A stretch of DNA of 64,000 nucleotides. Origin: SZAS-103 sp036496805 (lineage in GTDB: Bacteria; Pseudomonadota; Gammaproteobacteria; Xanthomonadales; Xanthomonadaceae). Shown here piece after piece: positions 47,088-55,400 of this stretch. The DNA lies in contig DASXKN010000027.1 in the NCBI GenBank assembly GCA_036496805.1, positions 52,178-116,177 of the forward strand. The letters run 5' to 3'. Every line of letters begins with the position of its first letter. The stretch's first letter is position 1. A program made the translations under genes and the position numbers. The notes below the pieces were generated by a model. That model was not told the DNA's origin. It did not search any database and was given only the letters and a program-made list of their open reading frames with translations.

Positions 47088-47106
47088 ACCCGCCGCAACG
47101 GCGGGT
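47088..47106 (+). promoter_or_regulatory. leader hairpin, copy 1
   Basis: ACCCGCCG (47088-47095) pairs with CGGCGGGT (47099-47106) across CAA, 24 bp before ATG 47131. A near-identical hairpin lies before the sister gene (49087-49105). With no T-run after it, it looks like a leader element, perhaps mRNA-stabilising, rather than a terminator. Confidence 0.45.
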
Positions 47107-47130
47107 CCATTGCGTCGGGGGGCGCTGGAC

Positions 47131-49041
47131 ATGAACGCACTGCATCGCATCGCCTTTGTTTCGCTTGTCGCCGCATTCTTCGCGTGCGCGCCCGCATTCG
47201 CCGGGACGATCCAGTCCGCGACGATCCACGACACCTCGATGAAAGAGGGCAACAGCGGGACGACCAACATGGTCTTCACCGTCACCATTCCCGGCGCGCA
47301 AACGGTCGACGGGACCGTGAACTACACCACGGTCAACGGCACCGCGGTCGCCGGCACCGATTTCCTGGCGACTTCCGGGTCGCTGATCATCCCTGCCGGA
47401 CAGCTCAGCGCGACGATCAACGTCCCGATCATTGGCGACACCACGCCAGAAGCCACCAAGACGTTCACCGTCAAGCTCAGCGGCAACCACAACCTGGCCA
47501 TCGCCGATGGCGCCGCGATCGGAACCATCGTGAACGACGACGGCCCGACGTTGTCCATCGCCGATGTCTCGATGGCGGAGGGGAATACCGGCAACTGCTC
47601 GTTCACCACCAAGATGATCTTCACGGTGAGCCTCTCCGCGGCCACCACGAACGACGTCGACGCCAACTACACGTTCACCCAGGACACTGCCGGCACCTAC
47701 CCGGCAAAGCCGGGCAATTCGAATTGCCAGACCCCTGATGCCGACTATGCGCGCACGGGCACGGAACCACAGGGGCACATCGTCATTCCGGCGGGACAGA
47801 CGAGCGCGCAGATCACGGTTTACGTCCAGGCCGACACGACCCCGGAGTTCAACGAGACCTTCTTCGTCGACCTTTCGGCCATCAATTACGCCAACCCCAT
47901 CAAGACCCGCGGGGTCGGCACGATCCTCAACGACGACGGCCTCGCGATCGCCGTCAATGACGTCGCGACGACCGAAGGCAACAGCGGCACCAAGAACCTG
48001 GCCTTCACGGTGAGCCTGAACCAGCCCTCGGCCAGTCCCGTCAGCGTCCACTACGCGACCGCCAACGGCAACATTGTCAACGGATCCGCCTCCCACGGAC
48101 CCGACTACGTCGCCAAGACCGGCACGCTGACGATTCCCGCCGGGCAGACCAGCGGCATCGTCAACGTCCAGATCAAGGGTGACGTCACGCCGGAGGCCGA
48201 CGAAATCTTCTTCCTCAACCTCAGCAACCCGTCGAGCGGGGTTCTCTACAAGGCGCAGGGCAAGGGCACCATCGTCAACGACGACGGCCTGAACATCTCG
48301 ATCATCCCCACCCTCGGGATCGGCGAGGGCGGCGCCGCTGGCGTATTCACCGTCACCCAGTCGGCCGTCTCGACCTGCTGCGACACGACCTTCCACTACG
48401 CCACCTCCAACGGCACGGCGACGGCCGGCAGCGACTACACGGCGGTCAGTGGCACGGGGACGATTCCAGCCGGGCAGACCACCTCGTCGCAGATCCTCGT
48501 CCGGGGCATCAGCGACAACGTGGCGGAGGCGAACGAAACCTTCTTCGTCACGCTCAGCAATCCCACCAATGCCGTGCTCCACGTCAAGCAGTCCACGGGA
48601 ATCGTCGAGAACAACGACGGGCCCACGCTGACGCTCGGCCCCACGTCCGCTCCCGAGGGCAACAGCGGCACGAGCCTGATGTCCTTCCCGCTGACCCTGA
48701 ACGGGGCGCAGACCGGCGACGTGCATGTCGCCTACTTCACCATCGACGGCGACCAGGCCACTCCCACCTCCCACGCGTGCGTGCCGGCCAATCAGGCCGC
48801 GCACGCCGGCGTCGACTATGTCGCGACCAGTGGCACGGCGACGATCCCGGTCGGGCGGGTCAGCGGGACGATCGACATTCCCATCATCGGAAACACGACG
48901 CCGCAGGGGAGCAGGGCTTTCTGCGTCGTCCTCGCCCAGTTCGCGGACTTCGCCGTCGTCGATTCGAACTCGTGGAATTACGGGGCCATCGGCACGATCG
49001 TCGACGACGATGGCACGCCGAGTCCGATCCCGGGCCACTGA
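47131..49041 (+). CDS. exported Calx-beta repeat protein, 636 residues
   Basis: Signal peptide MNALHRIAFVSLVAAFFACAPAFA, then five Calx-beta domains of about 100-125 residues. Each opens with a variant of S-x-x-E-G-N-S-G-T and closes with G-T-I-x-N-D-D-G. Calx-beta domains are beta-sandwiches first seen in Na/Ca exchangers; in bacteria they occur in secreted and surface adhesion proteins and often bind calcium at the NDDG/DD ends. No barrel, transmembrane helix or sorting motif follows, so the protein is periplasmic or released. Four Cys (two in the second and two in the fourth domain) and a pair in the fifth could form disulfides. ATG 47131 matches the start of the paralogue at 49134. Confidence 0.85.
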   Translation: MNALHRIAFVSLVAAFFACAPAFAGTIQSATIHDTSMKEGNSGTTNMVFTVTIPGAQTVDGTVNYTTVNGTAVAGTDFLATSGSLIIPAGQLSATINVPIIGDTTPEATKTFTVKLSGNHNLAIADGAAIGTIVNDDGPTLSIADVSMAEGNTGNCSFTTKMIFTVSLSAATTNDVDANYTFTQDTAGTYPAKPGNSNCQTPDADYARTGTEPQGHIVIPAGQTSAQITVYVQADTTPEFNETFFVDLSAINYANPIKTRGVGTILNDDGLAIAVNDVATTEGNSGTKNLAFTVSLNQPSASPVSVHYATANGNIVNGSASHGPDYVAKTGTLTIPAGQTSGIVNVQIKGDVTPEADEIFFLNLSNPSSGVLYKAQGKGTIVNDDGLNISIIPTLGIGEGGAAGVFTVTQSAVSTCCDTTFHYATSNGTATAGSDYTAVSGTGTIPAGQTTSSQILVRGISDNVAEANETFFVTLSNPTNAVLHVKQSTGIVENNDGPTLTLGPTSAPEGNSGTSLMSFPLTLNGAQTGDVHVAYFTIDGDQATPTSHACVPANQAAHAGVDYVATSGTATIPVGRVSGTIDIPIIGNTTPQGSRAFCVVLAQFADFAVVDSNSWNYGAIGTIVDDDGTPSPIPGH

Positions 49042-49086
49042 TGATCGAACGCGACCTCGACAGGCGCCGAAGCAACTGAACTCATG

Positions 49087-49105
49087 ACCCGCCGCAATCG
49101 GCGGG
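49087..49105 (+). promoter_or_regulatory. leader hairpin, copy 2
   Basis: CCCGCCG (49088-49094) pairs with CGGCGGG (49099-49105) across CAAT, 28 bp before ATG 49134. It matches the hairpin before the first Calx-beta gene and was duplicated with it. Confidence 0.45.
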
Positions 49106-49133
49106 CTCATGGCGCCCATGGGGGCGCACAGAC

Positions 49134-51059
49134 ATGAACACATTTCGTCGGTTCACTTTCGTTTCGATCATTGCCGCGCTCTTCGCGTGCATGCCGGGAC
49201 TCGCCGCGGCTGTCCAGCCCGGGACGATCCACGACGTGACGATGAAGGAAGGCAACAGCGGGACGACCAACATGGTCTTCACCGTCGACATCCCGGGCGA
49301 GCAGAAGGTCAACGCGACCGCGAACTACACCACGGTCGACGGCACCGCGTTCGCCGGCACCGACTATGTGGCGACCTCCGGGACACTGACGATCCCGGCC
49401 GGACAGCTCAGCACGACGATCATCGCCCCGATCATCGGCAATACCACGCCGGGACCCACCAGGACGTTCACCGTCAAGCTCAGCGGCAGTCACAACATGA
49501 CGATTGCCCACGGCCACGGCGAAGCGATCGGCACGATCGTCGATGACGACGGGCCGACCTTGTCCATCGGCGACGTCGCGATGGCGGAGGGGAGTGTCGG
49601 CAACTGCGAATTCACCACCTGGATGCACTTCCCGGTGGTTCTCTCGGCCGCCACGACGAACGACGTCGACTTCAACTACACGTTCACGCAGGACATCACC
49701 GGCGCCTACCCGGCCAAGACGGGCAATTCGAATTGCCAGACCCCCGATGCCGACTACGCGCGCTCGGGCACGGAGCCGCAGGGACACATCATCATCCCGG
49801 CGGGACAGACCAGCGCCCAGATCTCCGTTGCCATCCAGTCCGACATAACTCCCGAGTTCGACGAAACCTTCTTCGTCGACCTTTCGGCCATCAACTACGC
49901 CAATCCCATCAAGACCCGCGGGGTCGGCACGATCCTCAACGACGATGGCCTGGCGATCGCCGTCAACGACGTCTCCACGACCGAAGGCAACAGCGGCACC
50001 AAGAACCTGGCCTTCACGGTGAGCCTGAACCAGCCCTCGGCGGTTCCCGTCAGCGTCCACTACGCGACCGCCAACGGCACCGCCCTCAACGCATCCGACT
50101 ACATCACCAAGACCGGCACGCTGACGATTCCCGCCGGGCATACCAGCGGCATCGTCAACGTCCAGATCAAGGGCGACATCCATCCGGAGCCGGACGAGGT
50201 CTTCTATCTCAACCTCAGCAATCCTTCGAGCGGGGTTCTCTACAAGGCGCAGGGCAAGGGCACCATCGTCAACGACGACGGCCTGAACATCTCGATCGTT
50301 CCGAGCCTCGTCATCGGCGAGGGCAGCAACGGTGTTTTCACCGTGACCCAGTCGGCCGTGTCGACCTGCTGCGACACCACCTTCCACTACGCCACGTCCA
50401 ACGGCACGGCGATAGCCGGCACCGACTACACGGCGATCAGCGGCACGGGGACGATCCCGGCCGGAGCGCTGAGCACGCCGCCGATTGTCCTCTCGACGAC
50501 GACCGACAAGATCGCCGAGCCGAACAAGACCTTCTTCGTCACGCTCAGCAACCCCGTGAATGCGGCGATCGACGTCAAGAAGTCCACGATAACCATCGGG
50601 AACAACGACGGACCCACGTTGACGCTCGGCCCCGCGTCCGCCCCCGAGGGCAATAGCGGCACGTCGCTGATGTCCTTCCCGCTGACCCTGAACGGGGCCC
50701 AGGCCGGCGACGTGCATGTCGCCTACTTCACCGTCGACGGCGAGCAGATTATCCCCAACACCAACTACAACTACTGCCGATCGGGCAGCTCCATCGCATA
50801 CGCCGGCTTGGACTACGTGGCGACCAGCGGCACGGCGACGATCCCGGTCGGGCACCTCAGCACGACGATCGACATTCCCATCATCGGCAACACGACGCCG
50901 CAGGGCAACAGGTCTTTCTGCGTCGTCCTCGCCGAGTACGCGGACTACGCCGTGGTCGATTCGAACTCGTGGAACTACGGTGCCCTGGGCACGATCAACG
51001 ACGACGACCACACGCCGGGTCCGCACGCGCGTGCCGCCGAGGGTCGAAAGCAACGGTGA
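49134..51059 (+). CDS. exported Calx-beta repeat protein, 641 residues (paralogue)
   Basis: A tandem duplicate of the preceding gene: the two proteins align end to end, with long identical blocks such as AINYANPIKTRGVGTILND. It has a signal peptide (MNTFRRFTFVSIIAALFACMPGLAAA) and the same five Calx-beta domains and Cys positions. The third domain is shorter by a few residues (a loop with GSASHGPD in the sister is missing), and the C-terminal tail is longer and basic (HARAAEGRKQR). The preceding gap is 92 bp. The two genes are likely transcribed together. Role: secreted, probably calcium-binding or adhesive; this rests on the domain family only. Confidence 0.85.
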   Translation: MNTFRRFTFVSIIAALFACMPGLAAAVQPGTIHDVTMKEGNSGTTNMVFTVDIPGEQKVNATANYTTVDGTAFAGTDYVATSGTLTIPAGQLSTTIIAPIIGNTTPGPTRTFTVKLSGSHNMTIAHGHGEAIGTIVDDDGPTLSIGDVAMAEGSVGNCEFTTWMHFPVVLSAATTNDVDFNYTFTQDITGAYPAKTGNSNCQTPDADYARSGTEPQGHIIIPAGQTSAQISVAIQSDITPEFDETFFVDLSAINYANPIKTRGVGTILNDDGLAIAVNDVSTTEGNSGTKNLAFTVSLNQPSAVPVSVHYATANGTALNASDYITKTGTLTIPAGHTSGIVNVQIKGDIHPEPDEVFYLNLSNPSSGVLYKAQGKGTIVNDDGLNISIVPSLVIGEGSNGVFTVTQSAVSTCCDTTFHYATSNGTAIAGTDYTAISGTGTIPAGALSTPPIVLSTTTDKIAEPNKTFFVTLSNPVNAAIDVKKSTITIGNNDGPTLTLGPASAPEGNSGTSLMSFPLTLNGAQAGDVHVAYFTVDGEQIIPNTNYNYCRSGSSIAYAGLDYVATSGTATIPVGHLSTTIDIPIIGNTTPQGNRSFCVVLAEYADYAVVDSNSWNYGALGTINDDDHTPGPHARAAEGRKQR

Positions 51060-51112
51060 CGCCGGGAACACGGCGCTCCTCGAACAGGATGGGTCGGGAC
51101 GCCCAATGCGAA

Positions 51113-51135
51113 AAACCCGCCATTCAGGCGGGTTT
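51113..51135 (-). terminator. tRNA-Leu terminator, possibly bidirectional
   Basis: AAACCCGCC (51113-51121) pairs with GGCGGGTTT (51127-51135) across ATTCA. On the minus strand it is followed by five T and lies 44 bp after tRNA-Leu. It may also stop plus-strand transcripts from the Calx-beta gene. Confidence 0.75.
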
Positions 51136-51178
51136 CGTGGGTTTCCGGGATGGTCTGGGACTGCCTGGAACCGCTTCG

Positions 51179-51264
51179 TGGTGCCGGTGGAGGGAATCGA
51201 ACCCACACACCCTTTCGGATAATTGATTTTGAGTCAATCGCGTCTACCGTTCCGCCACACCGGC
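51179..51264 (-). tRNA. tRNA-Leu (CAA anticodon)
   Basis: An 86-nt class II tRNA with CCA encoded (51179-51181). The acceptor stem is GCCGGTG, the anticodon loop is CTCAAAA with anticodon CAA (decodes TTG), there is a long variable arm (ATCCGAAAGGGTG region) and the T-loop GGTTCGATTCC. Confidence 0.95.
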
Positions 51265-51278
51265 ACTGTCACGTCGCC

Positions 51279-51308
51279 ATTATGCGGGATAGGTGCGAAC
51301 GGTGACAA
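51279..51308 (-). promoter_or_regulatory. sigma70 promoter of tRNA-Leu
   Basis: On the minus strand, TTGTCA (51308-51303), an 18-bp spacer and CATAAT (51284-51279) end 14 bp before the tRNA 5' end. Confidence 0.7.
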
Positions 51309-51404
51309 CGCGCGAGGCCGTGGCGCGGGCGACGTCTTCCATCAGGTCTATACATAAGCCCCAACGTTCGATGCCGGAAACAGGAGTCGAACCTTGCCCG
51401 TGCC

Positions 51405-52010
51405 TCAGGCCGCCGCGTCGGTCAGCATCGCGCTGCCGCAGCGCACGTACCACTCGCCGCCTTGCGGGACGAACTTCGAGCAGTAGTCCATCGGCGCCTT
51501 GTAGATGTGCAGCGAGATCGCCACCGCGCCGGGATTCGGGTTGCCGATGCTGTGGTATTCGTGCGGCGGGATCAGGCTGCCTGCGCTGCCGGGTCCGGCC
51601 AGCATGCCGCCTGCGGCGCGGAAGCGGAAACGGTCGCCGTCGCGCTCGAGCAATTCGTACTGGGTGATCTCCAGCTCGCCATGCCATACGCCTTCCACGC
51701 ACCACAGGCCGCTGTGGTCGTGCACCGGCGTTCCCTGGCCCGGACCCCAGGTCATCGCGACGACGCTGTAGCCGTGGCGCTCGCTGCGATAGAGCTCGCG
51801 GCGCGCGTAGTGGTCGGAAATCGGCTCGTGCACGCAGTCGGGGAGATGCACGGCGGGGTCGCGGATCAGCGCGCATAGCGCGTGCCGCAGCGCGGCGGTG
51901 ACAGCGTGCTCGTCGGCAAGCGCAACCGCGGCGTCGATGCTGGCGACCAGCTTGTCGCGGCCGATGAAATCGACCGGAACATATTCGGCGCAACAGGGCT
52001 TGGCGTCCAT
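51405..52010 (-). CDS. cysteine dioxygenase family protein (cupin thiol dioxygenase)
   Basis: A 201-residue cupin enzyme that uses iron and O2 to oxidise a small thiol, most likely cysteine to cysteine sulfinate. The iron ligands are His97 and His99 (TPVHDHSGLW) and His153 (PPHEYHSIGN). Tyr68-x-Arg70 matches the substrate-carboxylate Arg site of cysteine dioxygenase rather than the Gln of 3-mercaptopropionate dioxygenases. Cys104 and Tyr170 sit where mammalian enzymes form a Cys-Tyr crosslink. ATG 52010 has GGGAG upstream. It lies 114 bp after the MetX-family gene on the same strand, fitting a role in sulfur amino acid metabolism. Confidence 0.87.
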   Translation of the reverse strand: MDAKPCCAEYVPVDFIGRDKLVASIDAAVALADEHAVTAALRHALCALIRDPAVHLPDCVHEPISDHYARRELYRSERHGYSVVAMTWGPGQGTPVHDHSGLWCVEGVWHGELEITQYELLERDGDRFRFRAAGGMLAGPGSAGSLIPPHEYHSIGNPNPGAVAISLHIYKAPMDYCSKFVPQGGEWYVRCGSAMLTDAAA

Positions 52011-52124
52011 GGCGCGATTCTACTCCCTGTCAGAGCGTGCCGTGGTTCGAGACGGATTGCCTCGATCTTCGATCCCGATCAATCCTCCTCACCATGATCG
52101 GAAATCCGGAGCCATGAACACGGA

Positions 52125-53240
52125 TCATAGCCCCGCCAGGAAGTCGCCAACGACCGGCCCGAAGCGCGCGATGTCGACGAGGAAGGCATCGTGTCCCTGC
52201 GGCGATGGCAATGGTGCGAAGGTCGTGGCAGCGCCACCGGCGCGCAGGCCGTCGGCGATCTGCTCCTGCTGCTGGAGCGGGAACAGGATGTCGGTCTCCA
52301 CGCCGATCACCAGGGCTTTCTCGAGCGCAATGTTGCGGAGCGCGGCGTTGGCGTCGCCATCGCCGTATTCGGCGAGGTCGAACCAGTCCATCGAGCGGCT
52401 CAGGTAGAGATAGCAATTCGGATCGAACTGGCGCACGAAGCGGCGTGCGTGGCCTTCGAGGTAGCTCTCGACCTGGAACTCCAGGCCGAACGGGTCGTCG
52501 CCCTCGCGGTGTTCGCCGTCGAGGCGCACGCGGCCGAAGCGCCCGCTCCATTCCAGCGAGGAACGGTAGGTGATCACGCCGAGCTTGCGCGCCATGCGCA
52601 TGCCGTTCTCGGGATAGGAGTCGTCGCTGTAGCGGCCCTCGTTCCATTTCGGATCGAGCCGGATCGCTTCGCGCTGCAGCGAGCGGATCGCGATCGAGAA
52701 CGGCAGCGACTGCACCGCGCCGGAGATGTTCGCCATCGCGCGCGCGCCGCCCGGGTGCAGGGTCGCGTACGCGAGCGCGCTCAGGCCGCCCATCGAGCAA
52801 CCGAACACGCAGGCGAGGCTCTCGATGCCGAGTCCGAGAACCAGTTCGTGCGCGGAATTCGCAATGTCCTCGATCGACAGCTCGGGGAAGTTGAGGCGAT
52901 AGGTTTCGCCGGTTGCAGGATCCTTCGAGGCCGGGCCCGTCGAGCCCTTGCAGCCGCCGAGCGAGTTGGCGCAGATCACGAACCAGCGGTTGGTGTCGAT
53001 CGGCTTGCCGGGGCCGAGCATCGCTTCCCACCAGCCGGCATCCGCGCTGGCCTCGCTGGATGCCGCGTGCGCGCTCGGCGAAAGGCCGGTGAGGATCAGG
53101 ATCGCGTTGTCGCGCGCGGCGCCGAGCGTGCCCCAGGTCTCGTACGCGAGGCGTGCGCCATGCAGCGCGCCACCGCGCTTCATCGCGAAGGGCGAGGGCA
53201 GCTCGAACCAGCGCGTGCCGGGAGGAATGAATTCGGTCAT
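52125..53240 (-). CDS. MetX-family homoserine/serine O-acyltransferase
   Basis: A 371-residue alpha/beta-hydrolase-fold enzyme of the MetX family that acylates the hydroxyl of homoserine or serine as the first step toward methionine or cysteine. The nucleophile is Ser149 in GCSMGG, with Asp317 (GVETDILFP) and His350 (GHDAFL) completing the triad; the ANSLGGCKGSTGP segment is also family-typical. Members from Xanthomonadales have been reported as serine O-succinyltransferases rather than homoserine O-acetyltransferases, so the product is left open and no symbol is given. ATG 53240 gives the family N-terminus but no strong ribosome-binding site is visible. It lies 74 bp after ccmI on the same strand. 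Confidence 0.88.
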   Translation of the reverse strand: MTEFIPPGTRWFELPSPFAMKRGGALHGARLAYETWGTLGAARDNAILILTGLSPSAHAASSEASADAGWWEAMLGPGKPIDTNRWFVICANSLGGCKGSTGPASKDPATGETYRLNFPELSIEDIANSAHELVLGLGIESLACVFGCSMGGLSALAYATLHPGGARAMANISGAVQSLPFSIAIRSLQREAIRLDPKWNEGRYSDDSYPENGMRMARKLGVITYRSSLEWSGRFGRVRLDGEHREGDDPFGLEFQVESYLEGHARRFVRQFDPNCYLYLSRSMDWFDLAEYGDGDANAALRNIALEKALVIGVETDILFPLQQQEQIADGLRAGGAATTFAPLPSPQGHDAFLVDIARFGPVVGDFLAGL

Positions 53241-53253
53241 GGGCAGGTTCGAT

Positions 53254-53283
53254 CAGGGCGGATTCGAGCAGGGCGGATTCGAG
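53254..53283. repeat. 15-bp tandem repeat between ccmI and metX-like gene
   Basis: Two perfect copies of CAGGGCGGATTCGAG (53254-53268, 53269-53283), with degenerate continuations on both sides, lie just before the MetX-family start codon. Confidence 0.75.
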
Positions 53284-53314
53284 CAGGGACTGATGCGATC
53301 AAGGACGGATGCGA

Positions 53315-54325
53315 TCACGGATACAAGTGGTCGATGGTGAGCGCGAGGGCATCCTTCGCGCCGACGGTGGCGGCCGCGGGCGCGGCCTCGAAGTCGCCCG
53401 ACCGCGGCAGCGCGTCGCCGGAATGCGAAATGCGTGCTTGTACCGAGACGGTCTTCTGCTGCGACAGCCGCATCGTCGGCATCGGGCCGTCGTCGTCGGC
53501 GAGGGTGATCGTCTGCGGGAAGTCCTTCGCGGGCACGCGCTTGACCGCGACCGGCATCGGCGGGCCATCGACCGCGCGCGCGAACACGAACAGCGTGTCG
53601 TCCGGCGCGAGCTTCGCGCGCAGCGCAGGCGCGATGTCCACGCGCACCGTCAGCAGCGCCGGTCCCGCGGAGGAATCGGCCGCTTCTTCGGGCAACGCCG
53701 GCATGCCGGCCTTTGCGCGCGCCTGGTCTATCTGCTGGCGCAGCGCGATGCGGGTGTCCTTCGGGACGAATTCCAGAAGCGATTGCCAGGTGGTCGCCGC
53801 ACCGGCGTAGTCGCCGCGCTGCCAGGCGGCGATGCCGAGGAACCACAACGCGCGCTGGTTGCGCGGATCGAGCCCCTGGGCCTGCCGCAGCAGCTTCAGC
53901 GCGGAATCGTCGATCCGGTGCGCCGGGTCGGCGAGTGACATCGTCTCGGCGAGCTCGACCATCAGGCCCGGTTCGTTCGGCGCGAGCCGCAATGCCTGCG
54001 CGTAGGCCTCGCCTGCATCGGCATAGCGCTGCTGCTGTTTGCGGCTGCTGCCGAGCAGCGCCCAGCCCTCGACGTTGTCGGGGTGCGCGCGCATGCGCAG
54101 CGCGAGCGCGTCGACTTCCTGGTCGAGCGTCGGCGGCGCGTAGCGATGTTTCAGGTCGAGCGCCGATGGCGTGCCGATCCGCGCGTACAGCAGGATGGCC
54201 GCGACCGGCAGCAGGAGGGCGACGGCATACGCGCTGCGTCGCGTGCCTTGCCACAGCGTCGGCAACAGGAAGGTCGCGGCGACGGCGAGCATGGCGAAGA
54301 CGGCAAGGACGAATCCAGCCTGCAT
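53315..54325 (-). CDS. ccmI: cytochrome c maturation protein CcmI (CycH)
   Basis: A 336-residue protein with two N-terminal transmembrane helices (about 3-22 and 31-48) and a periplasmic TPR region (about 75-215, with WALLGSSRKQQQRYADAGEAY and ALWFLGIAAWQRGDYAGAA). A C-terminal beta-rich domain (VRVDIAPALRAKL.. DDTLFVFAR) follows. CcmI holds apocytochrome c and hands it to the CcmF/CcmH heme lyase. The ATG at 54325 overlaps the ccmH stop by one base (TGATG). It is the last ccm gene of the operon. Confidence 0.92.
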   Translation of the reverse strand: MQAGFVLAVFAMLAVAATFLLPTLWQGTRRSAYAVALLLPVAAILLYARIGTPSALDLKHRYAPPTLDQEVDALALRMRAHPDNVEGWALLGSSRKQQQRYADAGEAYAQALRLAPNEPGLMVELAETMSLADPAHRIDDSALKLLRQAQGLDPRNQRALWFLGIAAWQRGDYAGAATTWQSLLEFVPKDTRIALRQQIDQARAKAGMPALPEEAADSSAGPALLTVRVDIAPALRAKLAPDDTLFVFARAVDGPPMPVAVKRVPAKDFPQTITLADDDGPMPTMRLSQQKTVSVQARISHSGDALPRSGDFEAAPAAATVGAKDALALTIDHLYP

Positions 54326-54816
54326 CACCAGTCCTCGCTCGATTCGGCGGAAGCGTCGGCTTCCGGCGCGGGCGCGATGCCGAGGTTCCCGGCCTGCCGG
54401 CGCAGGCGCGCCGAACGCCTGCGCACGACGAAGGCCACGGTCGCGCCGCCGACGACGAGCAATGCCAGCGGCCCGAACCATAGCGGCCAGGTTGCCGGTT
54501 CCACGCGCGGCTGATAAAGCACGAACTCGCCGTAGCGGGCGACCAGGAAGTCGCGGATCTGCGCGTCGGTTTTTCCTTGGCGCATCATCGCGAGGATCTG
54601 CCTGCGCAGGTCGTGCGCGATCATCGCCTGCGAATCGGCGAGCGATTCGTTCTGGCACATCACGCAGCGCAGCGACGTGGCGAGGGCGTGGAAACGCGCT
54701 TCTTCGGCGCTGTCGTGGAACGCGATCGGCGCGTCGGGCGTCGTCGCCTGGGCCATGCAGGGCGCGCCGACCATGAGCGACATCGCGAAGGCCAGCGCGA
54801 GCAGCAGGTGTTTCAC
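54325..54816 (-). CDS. ccmH: cytochrome c maturation thiol protein CcmH
   Basis: A 163-residue protein with a signal peptide (LLLALAFAMSLMVGAPCMA), the LRCVMCQ motif (Cys51, Cys54) that reduces the CXXCH heme-binding cysteines of apocytochrome c, and one C-terminal transmembrane helix (about 108-128). The tail is Ala/Glu/Ser-rich. The GTG start overlaps the ccmG stop by 4 bp (GTGA). Here CcmH and CcmI are separate proteins, unlike the fused form in E. coli. Confidence 0.94.
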   Translation of the reverse strand: MKHLLLALAFAMSLMVGAPCMAQATTPDAPIAFHDSAEEARFHALATSLRCVMCQNESLADSQAMIAHDLRRQILAMMRQGKTDAQIRDFLVARYGEFVLYQPRVEPATWPLWFGPLALLVVGGATVAFVVRRRSARLRRQAGNLGIAPAPEADASAESSEDW

Positions 54817-55400
54817 GGCTTCGCTCCCGTCTTCGCCAGCAAGGGCAACAGCTCGTGCGCGACGATCTCGTCCGTCAGCGGGCCCACGTGCTTCCAGCGC
54901 ACGATGCCCTGCGCGTCCACGAGGTAGGTTTCAGGCGCGCCGTAGATGCCCCAGTCGAGCGCAGTGCGGCCCTCGACGTCGGACACGACGAGCGCGTAGG
55001 GATCGCCGAACTGCGCCAGCCAGCGCTGCGCGTCCTCGGGATCGTCGTGGTAGTCGTAGCCGATCACCTTGACAATGCCGCGTTTCGCGAGCTCGGCAAC
55101 GACCGGATGTTCCTCGCGGCAGTTCACGCACCAGCTACCCCAGACGTTCAGCACGTAGGGCGCGCCGGCGAATTCTGCAGAACGGACGATGCGCGGCGCG
55201 GCGCTCGACGCCGTCGCTGCGGAAGGACTTTCGCTGGCATCGGTAGCGAGCAAAGGCAGCTCGAAACCCGGAGCCCTCTTGCCGATCAGGGTCGAGGGCA
55301 AGGCTTCGCGATCGGGATTGCGGCTGAGCCAGATGCCCGCGCCGAGCAACGATGCGAGCGCGAGGAAGACGATCAGCGGCAGCAGTCGGCGCAGGATCAC
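54813..55400 (-). CDS. ccmG: thiol:disulfide interchange protein CcmG (DsbE)
   Basis: A 195-residue membrane-anchored thioredoxin-like protein. One N-terminal helix (about 5-25) precedes the thioredoxin domain with the WCVNC active site (Cys91, Cys94), the GVYGAPETYLVD-like cis-Pro segment (here WGIYGAPETYLVD) and the GxxxW heme-lyase features. It reduces the disulfide of CcmH or apocytochrome c in the periplasm. A low-complexity Ala/Ser insertion (about 53-72) lies between the first strand and the active site, longer than usual. The GTG at 55400 overlaps the ccmF stop (GTGA). Confidence 0.93.
   Translation of the reverse strand: MILRRLLPLIVFLALASLLGAGIWLSRNPDREALPSTLIGKRAPGFELPLLATDASESPSAATASSAAPRIVRSAEFAGAPYVLNVWGSWCVNCREEHPVVAELAKRGIVKVIGYDYHDDPEDAQRWLAQFGDPYALVVSDVEGRTALDWGIYGAPETYLVDAQGIVRWKHVGPLTDEIVAHELLPLLAKTGAKP

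Larger units (their letters stand above)
46815..47130. other. 316-bp region between the kinase and the first Calx-beta gene
   Basis: No gene is supported. It is locally AT-richer around 46955-47060, and holds the candidate promoter at 47045-47073 and the hairpin at 47088-47106 described separately. Confidence 0.45.

Noticed and set aside
51179..51264. tRNA-Leu as an attachment site for an integrated element covering the adhesin island
   Set aside because: No integrase, no direct repeat of the tRNA 3' end near 16 kb, and no phage-like genes were seen.
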